NCBI RefSeq assembly: GCF_039545455.1
Contig: NZ_CP154468.1
Location: 124,001-188,000, forward strand
Source of the DNA: Brucella sp. BE17
GTDB taxonomy: Bacteria > Pseudomonadota > Alphaproteobacteria > Rhizobiales > Rhizobiaceae
DNA: 64,000 nucleotides
Direction: 5' to 3'
The notes beneath the pieces are model-generated. The model worked only from the letters and a program-made list of their open reading frames with translations. It was not told where the DNA came from and did no database searches. Position 1 is the stretch's first letter. Every line of letters begins with the position of its first letter. The position numbers and the translations under genes were made by a program. Below are positions 45,623 to 55,015 of this stretch, piece by piece.

Positions 45623-46516
45623 ATGAGTTCGATTCGTAAAATCCGCAAGGCTGTCTTCCCTGTAGCCGGTCTTGGTACCCGTTTTCTTCCTGCCACCAAA
45701 TCCGTTCCCAAGGAAATGCTGACAGTCGTAGACAAGCCCGTCATCCAGTACGTGGTCGATGAGGCACGCGAGGCGGGCATCGAACATCTGATCTTCGTTA
45801 CCGGCCGCAACAAGGCGGTCATCGAGGACTATTTCGATGCGCAGGTGGAGCTTTATTCAACGCTTGCTGAACGCGGCAAGCAGGAAATTCTGGACCACCT
45901 TCAGGATATCCAGCCGCAGCCCGGCACCACAAGCTTCACCCGTCAGCAGGATCCGCTTGGTCTCGGCCATGCCGTCTGGTGTGCGCGTGAACTGGTCGGC
46001 AACGAGCCCTTCGCTCTGCTTTTGCCGGATATGGTGATGCAGTCTAAAAAGGGCTGTCTGAAGGAAATGGTTGATCTCTACGAGCAAACCGGTGGAAACG
46101 TGATTGCCGTGCAGGAATGCGATCCCGAAGAGGCGCATAAATACGGTATCGTTGGCAAGGGCACATCGATTGCCAATGGTTTCGAGATCACACAGATGGT
46201 CGAGAAGCCGGCCAAGGGCACGGCACCGTCGAACCTCTACATCAACGGACGCTACATTTTGCAGCCGGAGATTTTTGAGCTTTTAAGCAAGCAGGAAAGA
46301 GGGGCGGGCAATGAAATCCAGTTGACCGACGCCATGCTCAAGCTTGCCGACGCGCAGAAATTCTACGGTTTCAATTATCAGGGCTTGACCTTTGATTGCG
46401 GCTCCAAGGCGGGCTTCATCGAGGCCAATGTTGCTTTCGCGCTCTGGCGTAATGACATCCGCCCGACGGTTGAAACTTCGATTGGTGAATTGTTGCGAAC
46501 AATCAAGCCTGACTGA
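45623..46516 (+). CDS. galU: UTP-glucose-1-phosphate uridylyltransferase GalU
   Basis: Makes UDP-glucose for glycans and lipopolysaccharide. 297 residues. The nucleotidyltransferase loop [18 protein letters not shown] is near residue 16, followed by [20 protein letters not shown]; the metal aspartate is in LLLPDMVM and the sugar-binding part in [30 protein letters not shown] precedes the ATG. A terminator follows at 46539. Confidence 0.96.
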   Translation: MSSIRKIRKAVFPVAGLGTRFLPATKSVPKEMLTVVDKPVIQYVVDEAREAGIEHLIFVTGRNKAVIEDYFDAQVELYSTLAERGKQEILDHLQDIQPQPGTTSFTRQQDPLGLGHAVWCARELVGNEPFALLLPDMVMQSKKGCLKEMVDLYEQTGGNVIAVQECDPEEAHKYGIVGKGTSIANGFEITQMVEKPAKGTAPSNLYINGRYILQPEIFELLSKQERGAGNEIQLTDAMLKLADAQKFYGFNYQGLTFDCGSKAGFIEANVAFALWRNDIRPTVETSIGELLRTIKPD

Positions 46517-46538
46517 CCAACACGGCCTTGAACGATTC

Positions 46539-46571
46539 AAAACCCGCTCTGCTCATTGCAGGGCGGGTTTT
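46539..46571 (+). terminator. Rho-independent terminator after galU
   Basis: AAAACCCGCTCTGC (46539-46552) pairs with GCAGGGCGGGTTTT (46558-46571) with one G-U pair and a TCATT loop, followed by a short T-rich tail, 22 bases after galU. Confidence 0.88.
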
Positions 46572-46661
46572 CTTATTCGTGCCGTGTCCTTGGTAGCGAT
46601 GCATGTCGAGAATCAATAAAAGCTTGGACAAGCGGCAGCGAAGAGGCTAACGATTTGCGCC

Positions 46662-47660
46662 ATGGAAAAGCTCGACCCCAACATACAAACGGGAGCGCAG
46701 GCAGCCATCGCTTCGGCACTCCGCACCATCAAAACCGAAAACGAAGGGCTTGCCACGCTTCTGCAAGCGCTCGACAATGGCCTGTCCGCTCCATTCGCTG
46801 AAGCCGTTCGGCTTATCGCTGGAGCCAAGGGGCGTCTCGTCGTCACCGGGGTGGGCAAAAGCGGCCATATTGGTGCAAAACTTGCGGCAACCTTTGCCTC
46901 AACGGGCACGGCCGCGTTTTTCGTGCACTCGGCAGAAGCCAATCATGGCGATCTCGGTATGATCAGCCGAGATGACGTTATTGTCGCCATTTCCTGGTCG
47001 GGTGAGACGGCGGAACTGAAAGGCATCGTCAACTATTCGCAACGTTTTCAGATTCCACTGATTGCGATTACCGCACGCGCTGATTCAGCACTCGGTCGCG
47101 CGGCCAGCGCACTGCTTTTATTGCCCAAGGCGACTGAAGCCTGCCCACATGGTCTGGCACCCACGACGTCGACCATGATGCAGCTTGCAATGGGTGACGC
47201 GCTGGCGATTGCGCTTCTGGAGGCACGCGGCTTCACACCGAGCGATTTCAAGACCTTTCATCCCGGCGGTTCGCTGGGCGCAAGCCTCGTCCATATCCGC
47301 GACCTCATGCATCGCGGCGAGCGTCTGCCGCTGGTGCGGACGGGAACCGCCATGCAAGATGCAATGAAAGAGCTGGCGCAGAAGAGTTTCGGTTGCGTGG
47401 TCATCGTCAAGGAGAATGGTGATCTGGCTGGCATTGTCACCGATGGCGATATTTCACGCAATCTGCACCGCAATCTCGTCGATCTGGCTGTCGATGATAT
47501 CATGACCACCACGCCCAAGACGGTGGAGCCGGATACCCTGGCTGCTGCTGCCCTCAACACGATCAATGAAAAGCATATCGGTGCGCTGGTGGTCGTCGAA
47601 GGCAAACGCCCGGTTGGTCTTGTGCATTTCCATGATCTGCTGCGGATCGGTGCAGTCTAA
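46662..47660 (+). CDS. kdsD: Arabinose-5-phosphate isomerase (KpsF/GutQ/KdsD family)
   Basis: Interconverts ribulose 5-phosphate and arabinose 5-phosphate, the first step toward KDO of lipopolysaccharide. 332 residues: an N-terminal SIS sugar-isomerase domain (about 45-190) with TGVGKSGHIGAKLAATFAST, HSAEANHGDLGM and the conserved AISWSGETAEL; then two CBS domains (about 215-325). The order SIS-CBS-CBS is diagnostic. GalU next door also serves envelope sugar supply. The ribosome site is weak. Confidence 0.93.
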   Translation: MEKLDPNIQTGAQAAIASALRTIKTENEGLATLLQALDNGLSAPFAEAVRLIAGAKGRLVVTGVGKSGHIGAKLAATFASTGTAAFFVHSAEANHGDLGMISRDDVIVAISWSGETAELKGIVNYSQRFQIPLIAITARADSALGRAASALLLLPKATEACPHGLAPTTSTMMQLAMGDALAIALLEARGFTPSDFKTFHPGGSLGASLVHIRDLMHRGERLPLVRTGTAMQDAMKELAQKSFGCVVIVKENGDLAGIVTDGDISRNLHRNLVDLAVDDIMTTTPKTVEPDTLAAAALNTINEKHIGALVVVEGKRPVGLVHFHDLLRIGAV

Positions 47661-47673
47661 GGAGTGGTCGTCT

Positions 47674-48561
47674 TCAAGTCCGGCGGCGTGAGAACGTAAG
47701 CGCTGCTATTCCCGCGCCGACCACGATCACCGAGCCGACAAGCGTCCACAGGTCCGGCTGTTCGTGAAAAATCAGCACACCAGCGAGCATGGCAAAAACC
47801 AGACGCGTATATCGAAACGGGGTGACTGCACCGACTTCGCCGGTGCGCATGGCGACGGTCAGCGACGTATAGGCAATCACGCCACTGACGGAGCCGACCA
47901 GCAGGCTTGCCGCCGCGGTAGCATTCGGCCAAACGGGAGCAGTGCCGAATGGCAGAACGATCAGACCTGAGATCACAAGCATAAGAAAGCCCAGAACGCC
48001 GAGCTGGCGATGCGAGAGCGATCGTGGGGCTGCCCGGGTCGCAAGATCTCGACCGGCAAATCCCAGCGTGGCGATAACGGCCAGCAGCGACAGCAGGCCA
48101 AACCCTTCAGCTCCCGGCCGCAAGATAAGCAGAACGCCCAAAAAGCCGATAATAACTGCCAGCCAGCGCAGCAATCCTACCCGTTCGCCAAAGACCAGCG
48201 CTGCCCCGGCAATCACAACAAGTGGCGTTGCCTGCAATATTGCCGAAGCCGTGGAAAGTGGCGTCAGTGCTATGGCCAGCATGAAAAACAGGCGCCCGAC
48301 GATCTCGCAGAGCGAACGGGTGGTCATGACGCGCGATAACATTGCGCTCGAAAGCGGTTTTTCCCCGGTCATGATTGCCATGGTTGAAAAAGCCACCACT
48401 CCTATCAGGCCGAATAAAACGAGCACCTCACCGACCGGGATGTGCGAAGTGGCGTTTTTCAGACACGCATCTTCGACCGCAAAACAGGCCATGGCGAGAA
48501 CCATGAACAGCGCGCCGCGCAAATTCCATTTCGCATCGTGATGCGTTTCCGAAGCCTGCAT
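47674..48561 (-). CDS. DMT/EamA family transporter
   Basis: Inner-membrane metabolite exporter of the drug/metabolite transporter superfamily, ten hydrophobic segments in two EamA repeats. About 295 residues from the ATG at 48561; alternative in-frame starts lie at 48603, 48618 and 48672 and none has a strong site. The first repeat starts at LRGALFMVLAMACFAVEDAC and the glutamate-containing end of each repeat (FGERVGLLRWLAVIIGF; FHEQPDLWTLVGSVIVV) is conserved. Substrate unknown. Convergent with kdsD, with 13 bases between. Confidence 0.88.
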   Translation of the reverse strand: MQASETHHDAKWNLRGALFMVLAMACFAVEDACLKNATSHIPVGEVLVLFGLIGVVAFSTMAIMTGEKPLSSAMLSRVMTTRSLCEIVGRLFFMLAIALTPLSTASAILQATPLVVIAGAALVFGERVGLLRWLAVIIGFLGVLLILRPGAEGFGLLSLLAVIATLGFAGRDLATRAAPRSLSHRQLGVLGFLMLVISGLIVLPFGTAPVWPNATAAASLLVGSVSGVIAYTSLTVAMRTGEVGAVTPFRYTRLVFAMLAGVLIFHEQPDLWTLVGSVIVVGAGIAALTFSRRRT

Positions 48562-48758
48562 GTCCTGTCCGCAAATGTTTGAAACAATACCAGCATCTGT
48601 CATCGCTTCTTGTAGCATTTGTTTCAAGTAGAAAGTGGAATGAGTGCCGATCTTCTTGGCCAGCTGTGGCACCCACTAAATCTTTATCAAAAAAGTGTGG
48701 GAGCGCTGGCCTTTCGCGCGACAGAACCATATAGAGGGCGTATGAAAGGAGCCGTCCC

Positions 48759-50510
48759 ATGACCGGCTTGTTGAAGCGCTTCGCCGTCTATTACCGCCCG
48801 CACCGTCGCCTATTCCTGCTGGACTTCTCCAGCGCCGTGGTGGCCGGACTGCTGGAACTGGCCTTCCCTCTGGCAGTGACACTGTTCATCGATCGATTGT
48901 TGCCCACCAATCAGCTTGGCATGATCGCGCTGGCAGCCCTTGGTCTGTTTCTGATCTATCTGATCAGTGCGGGGCTTCAGGTCATCGTCACCTATTGGGG
49001 CCATATGCTCGGCATACGCATCGAGACAGAGATGCGCAGGAAAGCCTTCGACCATCTGCAAAAGCTTTCTTTCGGCTTCTTCGACAATCAGAAGACCGGG
49101 CATCTGGTGGCAAGGCTGACCAAGGATCTGGAAGAGATAGGCGAAGTCGCCCATCACGGGCCGGAAGACTTGTTCATCGCCATCATGACCTTGATCGGCG
49201 CATTCGTGCTGATGCTGTGGGTACACGTGCCTCTGGCTCTGATCACGGCGACGATTGTTCCGGTTACCGCGGGCGTCACCATGCTTTATGGAAAACGCAT
49301 GACGGCGACATGGCGCGCTCTTTATGGCAGGGTTGGAGAGTTCAATGCGCGCATCGAGGAAAATGTCGGCGGTATTCGCGTGGTGCAGGCTTTCACCAAC
49401 GAGGATCACGAGCGTAAGCTGTTTGCCGAAAGCAACCGGAATTATCTCACCACCAAACTCGAAGCCTACAAGATCATGGCGGCGTCGCTGTCGTTGTCGT
49501 ATTTGTCCATGCGTTTTGTACAAGTGGTGGTGATGCTGGCTGGTGCTTGGTTCGTGGTGCATGGAGAACTGACGGCTGGCGGTTTCGTCGGCTTCTTGCT
49601 TCTGGTCAATGTTTTCTTCCGTCCCATCGACAAAATCAATTCGATAATCGAGACCTATCCCAAAGGCATCGCCGGTTTTCAGCGCTATACGCAGTTTCTC
49701 GATACGCGCCCGGATATAGCCGACACGCCGCAGGCGAAAACCGTCGAGCGGCTGAACGGCAATATCGAGTATAGTGATGTCAGCTTCGGCTATGGGCTGA
49801 AAAAGCCGATCGTTGCTGACCTTACTCTGTCGGTCCGCTCCGGTGAGACAATTGCCTTTGTCGGCCCCTCCGGGGCTGGGAAAACCACGATCTGTTCGCT
49901 TTTGCCGCGTTTTTATGAAGTAACGGGCGGTACAATCAGCATTGACGGTATCGATATTCGCGACATGACCTTGAGGTCGCTACGCTCCAATATTGGTATC
50001 GTGCAGCAGGATGTATTCCTGTTTGCAGGCACCATCCGCGACAACATCGCCTATGGCAAGCTGGATGCGAGCGATGAGGAAATCTTTGCCGCAGCAAAGC
50101 GGGCGCGGCTTGACACGGTCATTGCCGGGCTAAGTGAAGGCTATGAAACGGTTATCGGCGAACGCGGCGTCAAGCTATCAGGCGGGCAGAAGCAGCGGTT
50201 GGCGATTGCCCGCATCTTCCTCAAAAACCCGCCGATCCTCATTCTCGATGAGGCTACCTCGGCACTCGATACCGAAACGGAACGTGCGATCCAGCAATCG
50301 TTGGCGGAACTGTCGCAAGGGCGCACCACGCTGGTGATTGCCCACAGGCTTGCGACGATCGCCAATGCCGACCGAATTCTGGTAGTGGAGAATGGCAGGA
50401 TTGCCGAACAGGGCAGCCATGCCGAACTTCTAGCGCGCAAGAATGGTCGCTATCAAAGTCTGCACAATGCGCAATCGGTCTACGATACGGTGCAGCGAGA
50501 ATGGCGGTAA
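48759..50510 (+). CDS. ABC exporter, fused permease and ATPase (MsbA/LmrA-like)
   Basis: 583-residue half-transporter that works as a dimer. Six hydrophobic segments occupy about 1-310 (ABC_membrane type), then a nucleotide-binding domain with Walker A GPSGAGKTT near 372, signature LSGGQKQRLAIARIFL, Walker B ILILDEATSALD and the H-loop in IAHRLATI. AAAGGAG precedes the ATG. Lipid or multidrug export is likely; the absence of specific lipid A genes nearby means I do not name it msbA. Confidence 0.9.
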   Translation: MTGLLKRFAVYYRPHRRLFLLDFSSAVVAGLLELAFPLAVTLFIDRLLPTNQLGMIALAALGLFLIYLISAGLQVIVTYWGHMLGIRIETEMRRKAFDHLQKLSFGFFDNQKTGHLVARLTKDLEEIGEVAHHGPEDLFIAIMTLIGAFVLMLWVHVPLALITATIVPVTAGVTMLYGKRMTATWRALYGRVGEFNARIEENVGGIRVVQAFTNEDHERKLFAESNRNYLTTKLEAYKIMAASLSLSYLSMRFVQVVVMLAGAWFVVHGELTAGGFVGFLLLVNVFFRPIDKINSIIETYPKGIAGFQRYTQFLDTRPDIADTPQAKTVERLNGNIEYSDVSFGYGLKKPIVADLTLSVRSGETIAFVGPSGAGKTTICSLLPRFYEVTGGTISIDGIDIRDMTLRSLRSNIGIVQQDVFLFAGTIRDNIAYGKLDASDEEIFAAAKRARLDTVIAGLSEGYETVIGERGVKLSGGQKQRLAIARIFLKNPPILILDEATSALDTETERAIQQSLAELSQGRTTLVIAHRLATIANADRILVVENGRIAEQGSHAELLARKNGRYQSLHNAQSVYDTVQREWR

Positions 50511-50587
50511 CATCACCGATAATGGAACTTTGAAACGCCTGTCCGGTTTTGAATATGTGAAACTCATAAAAATGAATGGAGCATTTC

Positions 50588-51148
50588 ATGACCCTCAGAG
50601 ACAAAACGATAGCAATTCTGATTGCCCCGCGCGGCACCGAGGAACCCGAATTTACGGAGCCGAAAAAGGCGGTTGAGGCGGCGGGCGCTACCGTCATAGT
50701 GGTCGGGCTTGAAAGCGGGGAAGCTTCGACCAATAATAACGATCTTGATCCCGGCGGTAGTTACCCGGTCGACAAGACCGTGCAGGAGGTCTCGGCCAGC
50801 GATTTTGACGGGATTGTCATTCCCGGTGGCTGTATCGGATCAGACAAATTGCGCGGCGATGCGGCAATGGTTTCGTTCGTGCGCTCATTCTTCGAGCAGG
50901 GCAAGCCCGTCGGGGCCATCTGCCATGCGCCGTGGCTTCTCGTGGAAGCGGACGTTTTGAAGGGCAGAACGGTTACGTCCTATGCGACGCTTGAAACCGA
51001 CATCGCCAATGCTGGCGGGCACTGGGTCGATCAGGAAGTCGTCGTCGATAACGGCCTTGTCACGAGTCGCACGCCGGATGATCTTCCGGCATTTTGTGCC
51101 AAACTCGTCGAAGAATTCGAGGAGGGTCGGCATTCACGCCAGCTTTAG
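50588..51148 (+). CDS. DJ-1/PfpI family protein (YraA-like)
   Basis: Class I glutamine-amidotransferase-fold protein, 186 residues. The nucleophile elbow is GAICHAPWLLVEA with Cys followed by His, and the paired acidic residue is in GTEEPEFTEP near the N terminus. Family members act as glyoxalase-type deglycases, chaperones or proteases; the function here is open. The ATG at 50588 has GGAG six bases upstream. Its last four bases overlap the end of the convergent nucleotidyltransferase gene. Confidence 0.9.
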   Translation: MTLRDKTIAILIAPRGTEEPEFTEPKKAVEAAGATVIVVGLESGEASTNNNDLDPGGSYPVDKTVQEVSASDFDGIVIPGGCIGSDKLRGDAAMVSFVRSFFEQGKPVGAICHAPWLLVEADVLKGRTVTSYATLETDIANAGGHWVDQEVVVDNGLVTSRTPDDLPAFCAKLVEEFEEGRHSRQL

Positions 51149-51780
51149 CCTTGGTCGGCACTGGTTGGCAGCACGCCGCCTGCTTTAATGAGAGCTTCCG
51201 GGGTGTCGACGTCGATCAGCGCGGCGGGGCCGATTTCGACGTCGAGAATTTCAAGCACGCTTTCCTCAATAAGACGTCGCGCGCCGACATCGCCTTTTAA
51301 ATTCGAAACGGCTGCAAAGAGCGAGCGGGGCAGAATGACAGGGTTACCGCGTTCGCCATTGCTGGTTGCCCTTATGATGGCCTTTCCATCCGCGTCCCGA
51401 AAACGATCAATGAGGCGATTGATATGGTCAATCTCGATGGCAGGCATATCGCCGAGCACGATCAGGACCCCCGCCGTGTCGGGTGCCAGGTTTTCGATGC
51501 CTGCCTTGAGAGAGGATGCCATGCCCGAGGCATGATCGGCATTATAGATGGTGGTGATCGCCAAAGGCGCAAGAATGGCCGTGAGTTGCGCGGCCTGATG
51601 TCCGAGCACGACCGACACCGTGTTGGCCTTCGATGCCAGTGCACGCTTGGTGATGCGGCTGATCAACGTCGCATCCTCAAAGTGTGCCATGAGTTTGTTG
51701 GCTGCGCCCATGCGCCGCGAACTTCCGGCCGCCAGCACCATGGCCTCTATCTTCACATCGGCTATCACTGATCGATTCAC
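51145..51780 (-). CDS. MobA/MocA-type nucleotidyltransferase family protein
   Basis: 211-residue NTP transferase fold. The loop LAAGSSRRMGAANKLM is near residue 16 and the metal motif is VLGDMPAIEIDHI. Such proteins cytidylate or guanylate molybdopterin (MocA, MobA) or belong to related purine/CO dehydrogenase maturation sets; a molybdenum cofactor role would suit the modBC genes at the start of the window, but these are 50 kb away and no hydroxylase genes adjoin. The start is a GTG and uncertain. Confidence 0.78.
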   Translation of the reverse strand: MNRSVIADVKIEAMVLAAGSSRRMGAANKLMAHFEDATLISRITKRALASKANTVSVVLGHQAAQLTAILAPLAITTIYNADHASGMASSLKAGIENLAPDTAGVLIVLGDMPAIEIDHINRLIDRFRDADGKAIIRATSNGERGNPVILPRSLFAAVSNLKGDVGARRLIEESVLEILDVEIGPAALIDVDTPEALIKAGGVLPTSADQG

Positions 51781-52013
51781 CCTGACTGCTATTTCGTCTT
51801 GTTTGGATTATCTCTCAAAGCGCGGAGTTTGTCTCTGTTCGTGGACGGCTTAATCTTATAACGATCCATATTGAGGTTTTTTGAAAATATTCGGCAAAAA
51901 GAAACGCCGTTTATGCGAAAAGGACGCCTGAAGCGTCGAAAAAGCAGCAAAGAACAAGGCAAAGCTGTGTGTTTTTTTGGCAAAAATACGGTTTGAGAGG
52001 CATTTCGATAAAC

Positions 52014-52607
52014 ATGAAGGTAATCGCCTCGCTGCTTTGCGTGACCATTCTTGGCACGGCGTTCGCCCATGCTCAGGACGCTTGGAAGGCTGTCGAGCAA
52101 GTCAAAGCCTATGCTATTACCGGTAAAACCGGCTTTGCGCTTTATGAATCGATTGGTCAGCGCGGCCCAAAAATTGGCAAGACTCAGGTTATCGCGCATA
52201 CAAGCTACGTCCTGACATGGGATCGAAAATTCGACCATAGCAACAAGGCCTGCACCATCCTTTCGGCAAAGCCGAAGCTGAAAATCACCTATACATTGCC
52301 AAAACCTGCGGAAAGTCTGCCGCCTGAGGTGCGCGCAAACTGGGACGTTTTCATTGAGGGCATCCGCAAGCATGAACAGGTCCATGGTCAAAGCGCGATA
52401 GACATGACGCGCGAAATCGTGCGCAGGACGGTGGGGCTTTCGGTGCCAAATGATCCCAAGTGTCAGAAGGTGCGCAGGATATTGATTAATGAAATCAATG
52501 GTCTCGTCGAAGTCCAGCGCCAGCACGGCCGTGATTTCGACCGTGTCGAAATGGGCCAGGGCGGTAATGTTCAACAGCTGGTTCTCGCCCTCGTCAATGG
52601 CAGTTAG
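52014..52607 (+). CDS. Secreted DUF922 protein, putative Zn-dependent protease
   Basis: 197 residues. Signal peptide VIASLLCVTILGTAFAHA is cut before QDAWKAV. The mature part carries HEQVHGQSAID near residue 125, an HExxH zinc motif characteristic of DUF922, together with the conserved cysteines around NKACTI and PNDPKCQK. Activity has not been shown for most of the family. It stands alone between convergent and divergent regulators. The ribosome site GAGG lies 13 bases before the ATG, a little far. Confidence 0.82.
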   Translation: MKVIASLLCVTILGTAFAHAQDAWKAVEQVKAYAITGKTGFALYESIGQRGPKIGKTQVIAHTSYVLTWDRKFDHSNKACTILSAKPKLKITYTLPKPAESLPPEVRANWDVFIEGIRKHEQVHGQSAIDMTREIVRRTVGLSVPNDPKCQKVRRILINEINGLVEVQRQHGRDFDRVEMGQGGNVQQLVLALVNGS

Positions 52608-52624
52608 GCCGCAGTTTTTCCGGT

Positions 52625-53329
52625 TCAGAGGGCCATCATGTCGCGCCGGTCTTCGGCAATGAGCTTTCGTATCTGATCGACGATCTGGTCGCCGTGTATC
52701 CTGCCAAGCCGGTCGGCGGTTTCAACGTCCTGCTCTTCGATAGCGCGGATCATGTCTTCGTGTTCGCTGACATATCGCTCGGGCAGGCGATCGGAGAAAG
52801 ACTGATAATAAAGCCGCAAGAGCCGTCGTCCTTCGTCGAGAAGCCGGGCAAAGAAGGCTGTATAGAAGGGGTTGCGACCGGCTTCGGCGATTGCTGCATG
52901 AAAATCGCGATTGGTTGCGATCATCTCGAGCGCGTTTTGGGCGCGCACGGCGCGGGCGAATTCTTCCTGATGGGCGCGGATGATACGAAGGTCCGCCTTT
53001 GTACGGTGCAATGCTGCAAGGCGTGTCGTGACGCGATACATCAGCGTGATTGCATCAAAAAAAGCCGGCAGGCTCAAAAAATCGATATTGGACACAACGG
53101 TTGAACGGTTGGGCAGTGTCGTCACCAGACCATCGCTTGCAAGCCGCACCAGCGCTTCGCGAATAGGGGTGCGCGACATCGCAAAACGCTCCGCGAGCTG
53201 ATTTTCGTCAATCGGACTGCCGGGTGCCAGAGATAGATCGATGATTTCATCGCGCAGCACATCATAGACGCGCTTGACCCCAGAGCCTTTCCTTCGATCC
53301 GTGGATTGGTCTGTCGAGGTTTTATCCAT
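52625..53329 (-). CDS. GntR family regulator, FadR/FCD type
   Basis: 234 residues from the ATG at 53329 (AAAGGG at nine bases; in-frame ATGs upstream at 53353 and 53338 lie around that site). The winged helix is at about 12-80 with LAERFAMSRTPIREALVRLASDGLV; the C-terminal FCD all-helical domain keeps metal-site residues in NRDFHAAIAEAG and HEDMIRAIEE. Divergent from the DapA-family gene, 207 bases apart, so it probably controls that gene. The candidate operator is at 53451-53463. Confidence 0.9.
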   Translation of the reverse strand: MDKTSTDQSTDRRKGSGVKRVYDVLRDEIIDLSLAPGSPIDENQLAERFAMSRTPIREALVRLASDGLVTTLPNRSTVVSNIDFLSLPAFFDAITLMYRVTTRLAALHRTKADLRIIRAHQEEFARAVRAQNALEMIATNRDFHAAIAEAGRNPFYTAFFARLLDEGRRLLRLYYQSFSDRLPERYVSEHEDMIRAIEEQDVETADRLGRIHGDQIVDQIRKLIAEDRRDMMAL

Positions 53330-53450
53330 GATGTGCATCCCTTTTGATCCCATAAGCTCTTATAGCTCTCTGGCTGCTCATGCAATTTGGTTCATATGCA
53401 CGAGGATGCGGCGAATTTAAACCCAATAGAGATTTTAGTCGACAAGAAAA

Positions 53451-53463
53451 ATACATGGTGTAT
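53451..53463. promoter_or_regulatory. Candidate GntR operator upstream of the DapA-family gene
   Basis: ATACATGGTGTAT has 5-base arms ATACA/TGTAT about a TGG centre, near the TNGTNNNACNA/ATACA-TGTAT shapes used by FCD regulators. It lies in the divergent promoter region between the regulator and the DapA-family gene, 72 bases before the latter's start. Inference from position and symmetry. Confidence 0.5.
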
Positions 53464-53535
53464 ATTTTAAGAATACGAAGTCCGCTGCGGGCGGCTGTCG
53501 TTTGTGGTTGACTGAAAAGGCTTGAGGACGAAAAC

Positions 53536-54498
53536 ATGAATTCTGATATTTTTTCCGGCTGCATCCCGGCCCTGATGACCCCGTGCAAGGCTGACCGTAC
53601 ACCTGACTTCGACGCGCTGGTGCGCAAGGGCAAGGAACTGGTCGCGCTCGGCATGTCGGGCGTTGTATATTGCGGTTCGATGGGCGACTGGCCGCTGCTG
53701 AGCGACGAGCAGCGTATGACCGGTGTGGAGGCCTTGGTGAAGGCTGGTGTGCCGGTGGTCGTTGGTACGGGCGCGGTGAATACCGCGTCGGCCGTGGCGC
53801 ATGCGGCGCACGCGCAGAAGGTTGGGGCCAAGGGATTGATGGTTATTCCGCGCGTATTGTCGCGTGGCGCATCGGCAAGCGCGCAGAAGGCGCACTTCAA
53901 GGCCATTTTGGCGGCAGCGCCTGATGTGCCGGCTGTTATCTACAATAGCCCTTACTACGGGTTCGAAACGCGCGCCGATCTGTTTTTTGCACTGCGCGCC
54001 GAACACCCGAACCTTATTGGTTTCAAGGAATTTGGTGGTGTGGATGCGCTACGGTATGCTGCTGAAAACATCACCAGCGCCGATGACGATGTGACCTTGA
54101 TGGTGGGCGTGGATACCACGGTTTTCCACGGTTTCGTCAATTGTGGCGCGCGCGGTGCGATCACCGGTATCGGTAATGTGCTGCCCAAGGAAGTACAGCA
54201 ACTCGTCGCGCTTTCAAAAGCTGCCGCCGCAGGCGATGCGCAAGCACGTCAGGCGGCACAGGAGCTGGAAGCAGCCCTCGGCGTTCTGTCATCTTTTGAC
54301 GAAGGTCCGGATCTCGTGCTCTTCTACAAGCACATGATGGTTCTGACCGGCAATCCGGAATATGAGCTGCATTTCAACGAGACTGACAAGCTTTCCGATA
54401 GTCAGCGCGGTTATTGCGAAGCGCAGCTCAAATTGTTCCAGACCTGGTATGCGGATTGGAGCAAGCAGAATGCCGCAGCGGTGAAACACGCCGCCTGA
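53536..54498 (+). CDS. Dihydrodipicolinate synthase family (DapA/NAL) lyase or deaminase, substrate unknown
   Basis: Class I aldolase-fold enzyme of 320 residues. The Schiff-base lysine is in LIGFKEFGGVDALRY and the catalytic Tyr in VIYNSPYYGF; YCGSMGDWPLLSDEQRM is the phosphate/carboxylate loop. It differs from biosynthetic DapA, which has a GTTGE loop. From memory this subgroup resembles 1-pyrroline-4-hydroxy-2-carboxylate deaminases of hydroxyproline catabolism; 2-keto-3-deoxy-acid aldolases or dehydratases are other options. No hydroxyproline racemase or oxidase gene is in the window. GAGG stands eight bases before the ATG. Regulated presumably by the divergent GntR protein. Confidence 0.85.
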   Translation: MNSDIFSGCIPALMTPCKADRTPDFDALVRKGKELVALGMSGVVYCGSMGDWPLLSDEQRMTGVEALVKAGVPVVVGTGAVNTASAVAHAAHAQKVGAKGLMVIPRVLSRGASASAQKAHFKAILAAAPDVPAVIYNSPYYGFETRADLFFALRAEHPNLIGFKEFGGVDALRYAAENITSADDDVTLMVGVDTTVFHGFVNCGARGAITGIGNVLPKEVQQLVALSKAAAAGDAQARQAAQELEAALGVLSSFDEGPDLVLFYKHMMVLTGNPEYELHFNETDKLSDSQRGYCEAQLKLFQTWYADWSKQNAAAVKHAA

Positions 54499-54710
54499 GC
54501 CACTGTTCAAGTTTGACCATTGTCCAAGTTTGAAATGACGATCGCCGGACTGATTTCATCAGGCCGGCGTTTTCAGTTCAGGCGTTCCCGGCGAGGCGAC
54601 ATATACGGTGTTATCGTGCTTTCTAGTGAATGGATATGCATCATGCAAGGCTCGACAGCCCATCAGCGTTCTAGGTATTGGATCCGACGGTTTAATGGTC
54701 CAATTCTTTA

Positions 54711-54993
54711 GCTAGAATGGCAGGAGGTCCTATGGGACAAGGTCGTCATATCAGGGCCACGACCACGCGCGCTGCTGAGCCGTAAAATGGACATCCTGAA
54801 AGTCATAACCGTGCTGAGTGCCCTGCTTTTGCCCGGTATGCTGATTGCTTGAGTTTTTGGTATGAACATGGGTGGACTGCCGTTTACGAGCGAGAATTCG
54901 GGTTTTTCCTGGGCGATGATGATGGGTGTTATCGCGGCCTTGCTGTTTTACTGGTTCATGCGCAAGGCTGGAATAAACATGCGTTTCTGGTAA
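54711..54993 (+). pseudogene. C-terminal remnant of a CorA/ZntB-type metal ion transporter with an in-frame stop
   Basis: A single + strand frame from about 54711 to a TAA at 54991-54993 encodes the two C-terminal membrane helices of this family: ALLSRKMDILKVITVLSALL, then LPGMLIA, a TGA at 54850-54852, then VFGMNMGGLPFTSENSGFSW and a second helix. The GMN signature after the first helix identifies the family. The TGA stands where a Gly (GGA) is typical, so one substitution explains it. The large N-terminal cytoplasmic domain is absent; no homology is seen before 54711. Non-functional relic, probably from deletion. Confidence 0.75.
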
Positions 54994-55015
54994 AGTGAGG
55001 GCGGTTGGTTAGACC

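Noticed and set aside
51789..52574. 261-codon frame antisense to the DUF922 gene
   Set aside because: The sense frame has a signal peptide and an HExxH motif; the antisense frame has none and no ribosome site.
53536..54498. Assignment of this gene as lysine-biosynthetic dapA
   Set aside because: The conserved GTTGE-type loop is replaced by CGSMGDW, it has its own GntR regulator, and length and C terminus differ from DapA.
54850..54852. TGA in the CorA-like frame as a selenocysteine codon
   Set aside because: No selenocysteine insertion element is visible after it, the position normally holds Gly, and the N-terminal domain of the gene is missing.
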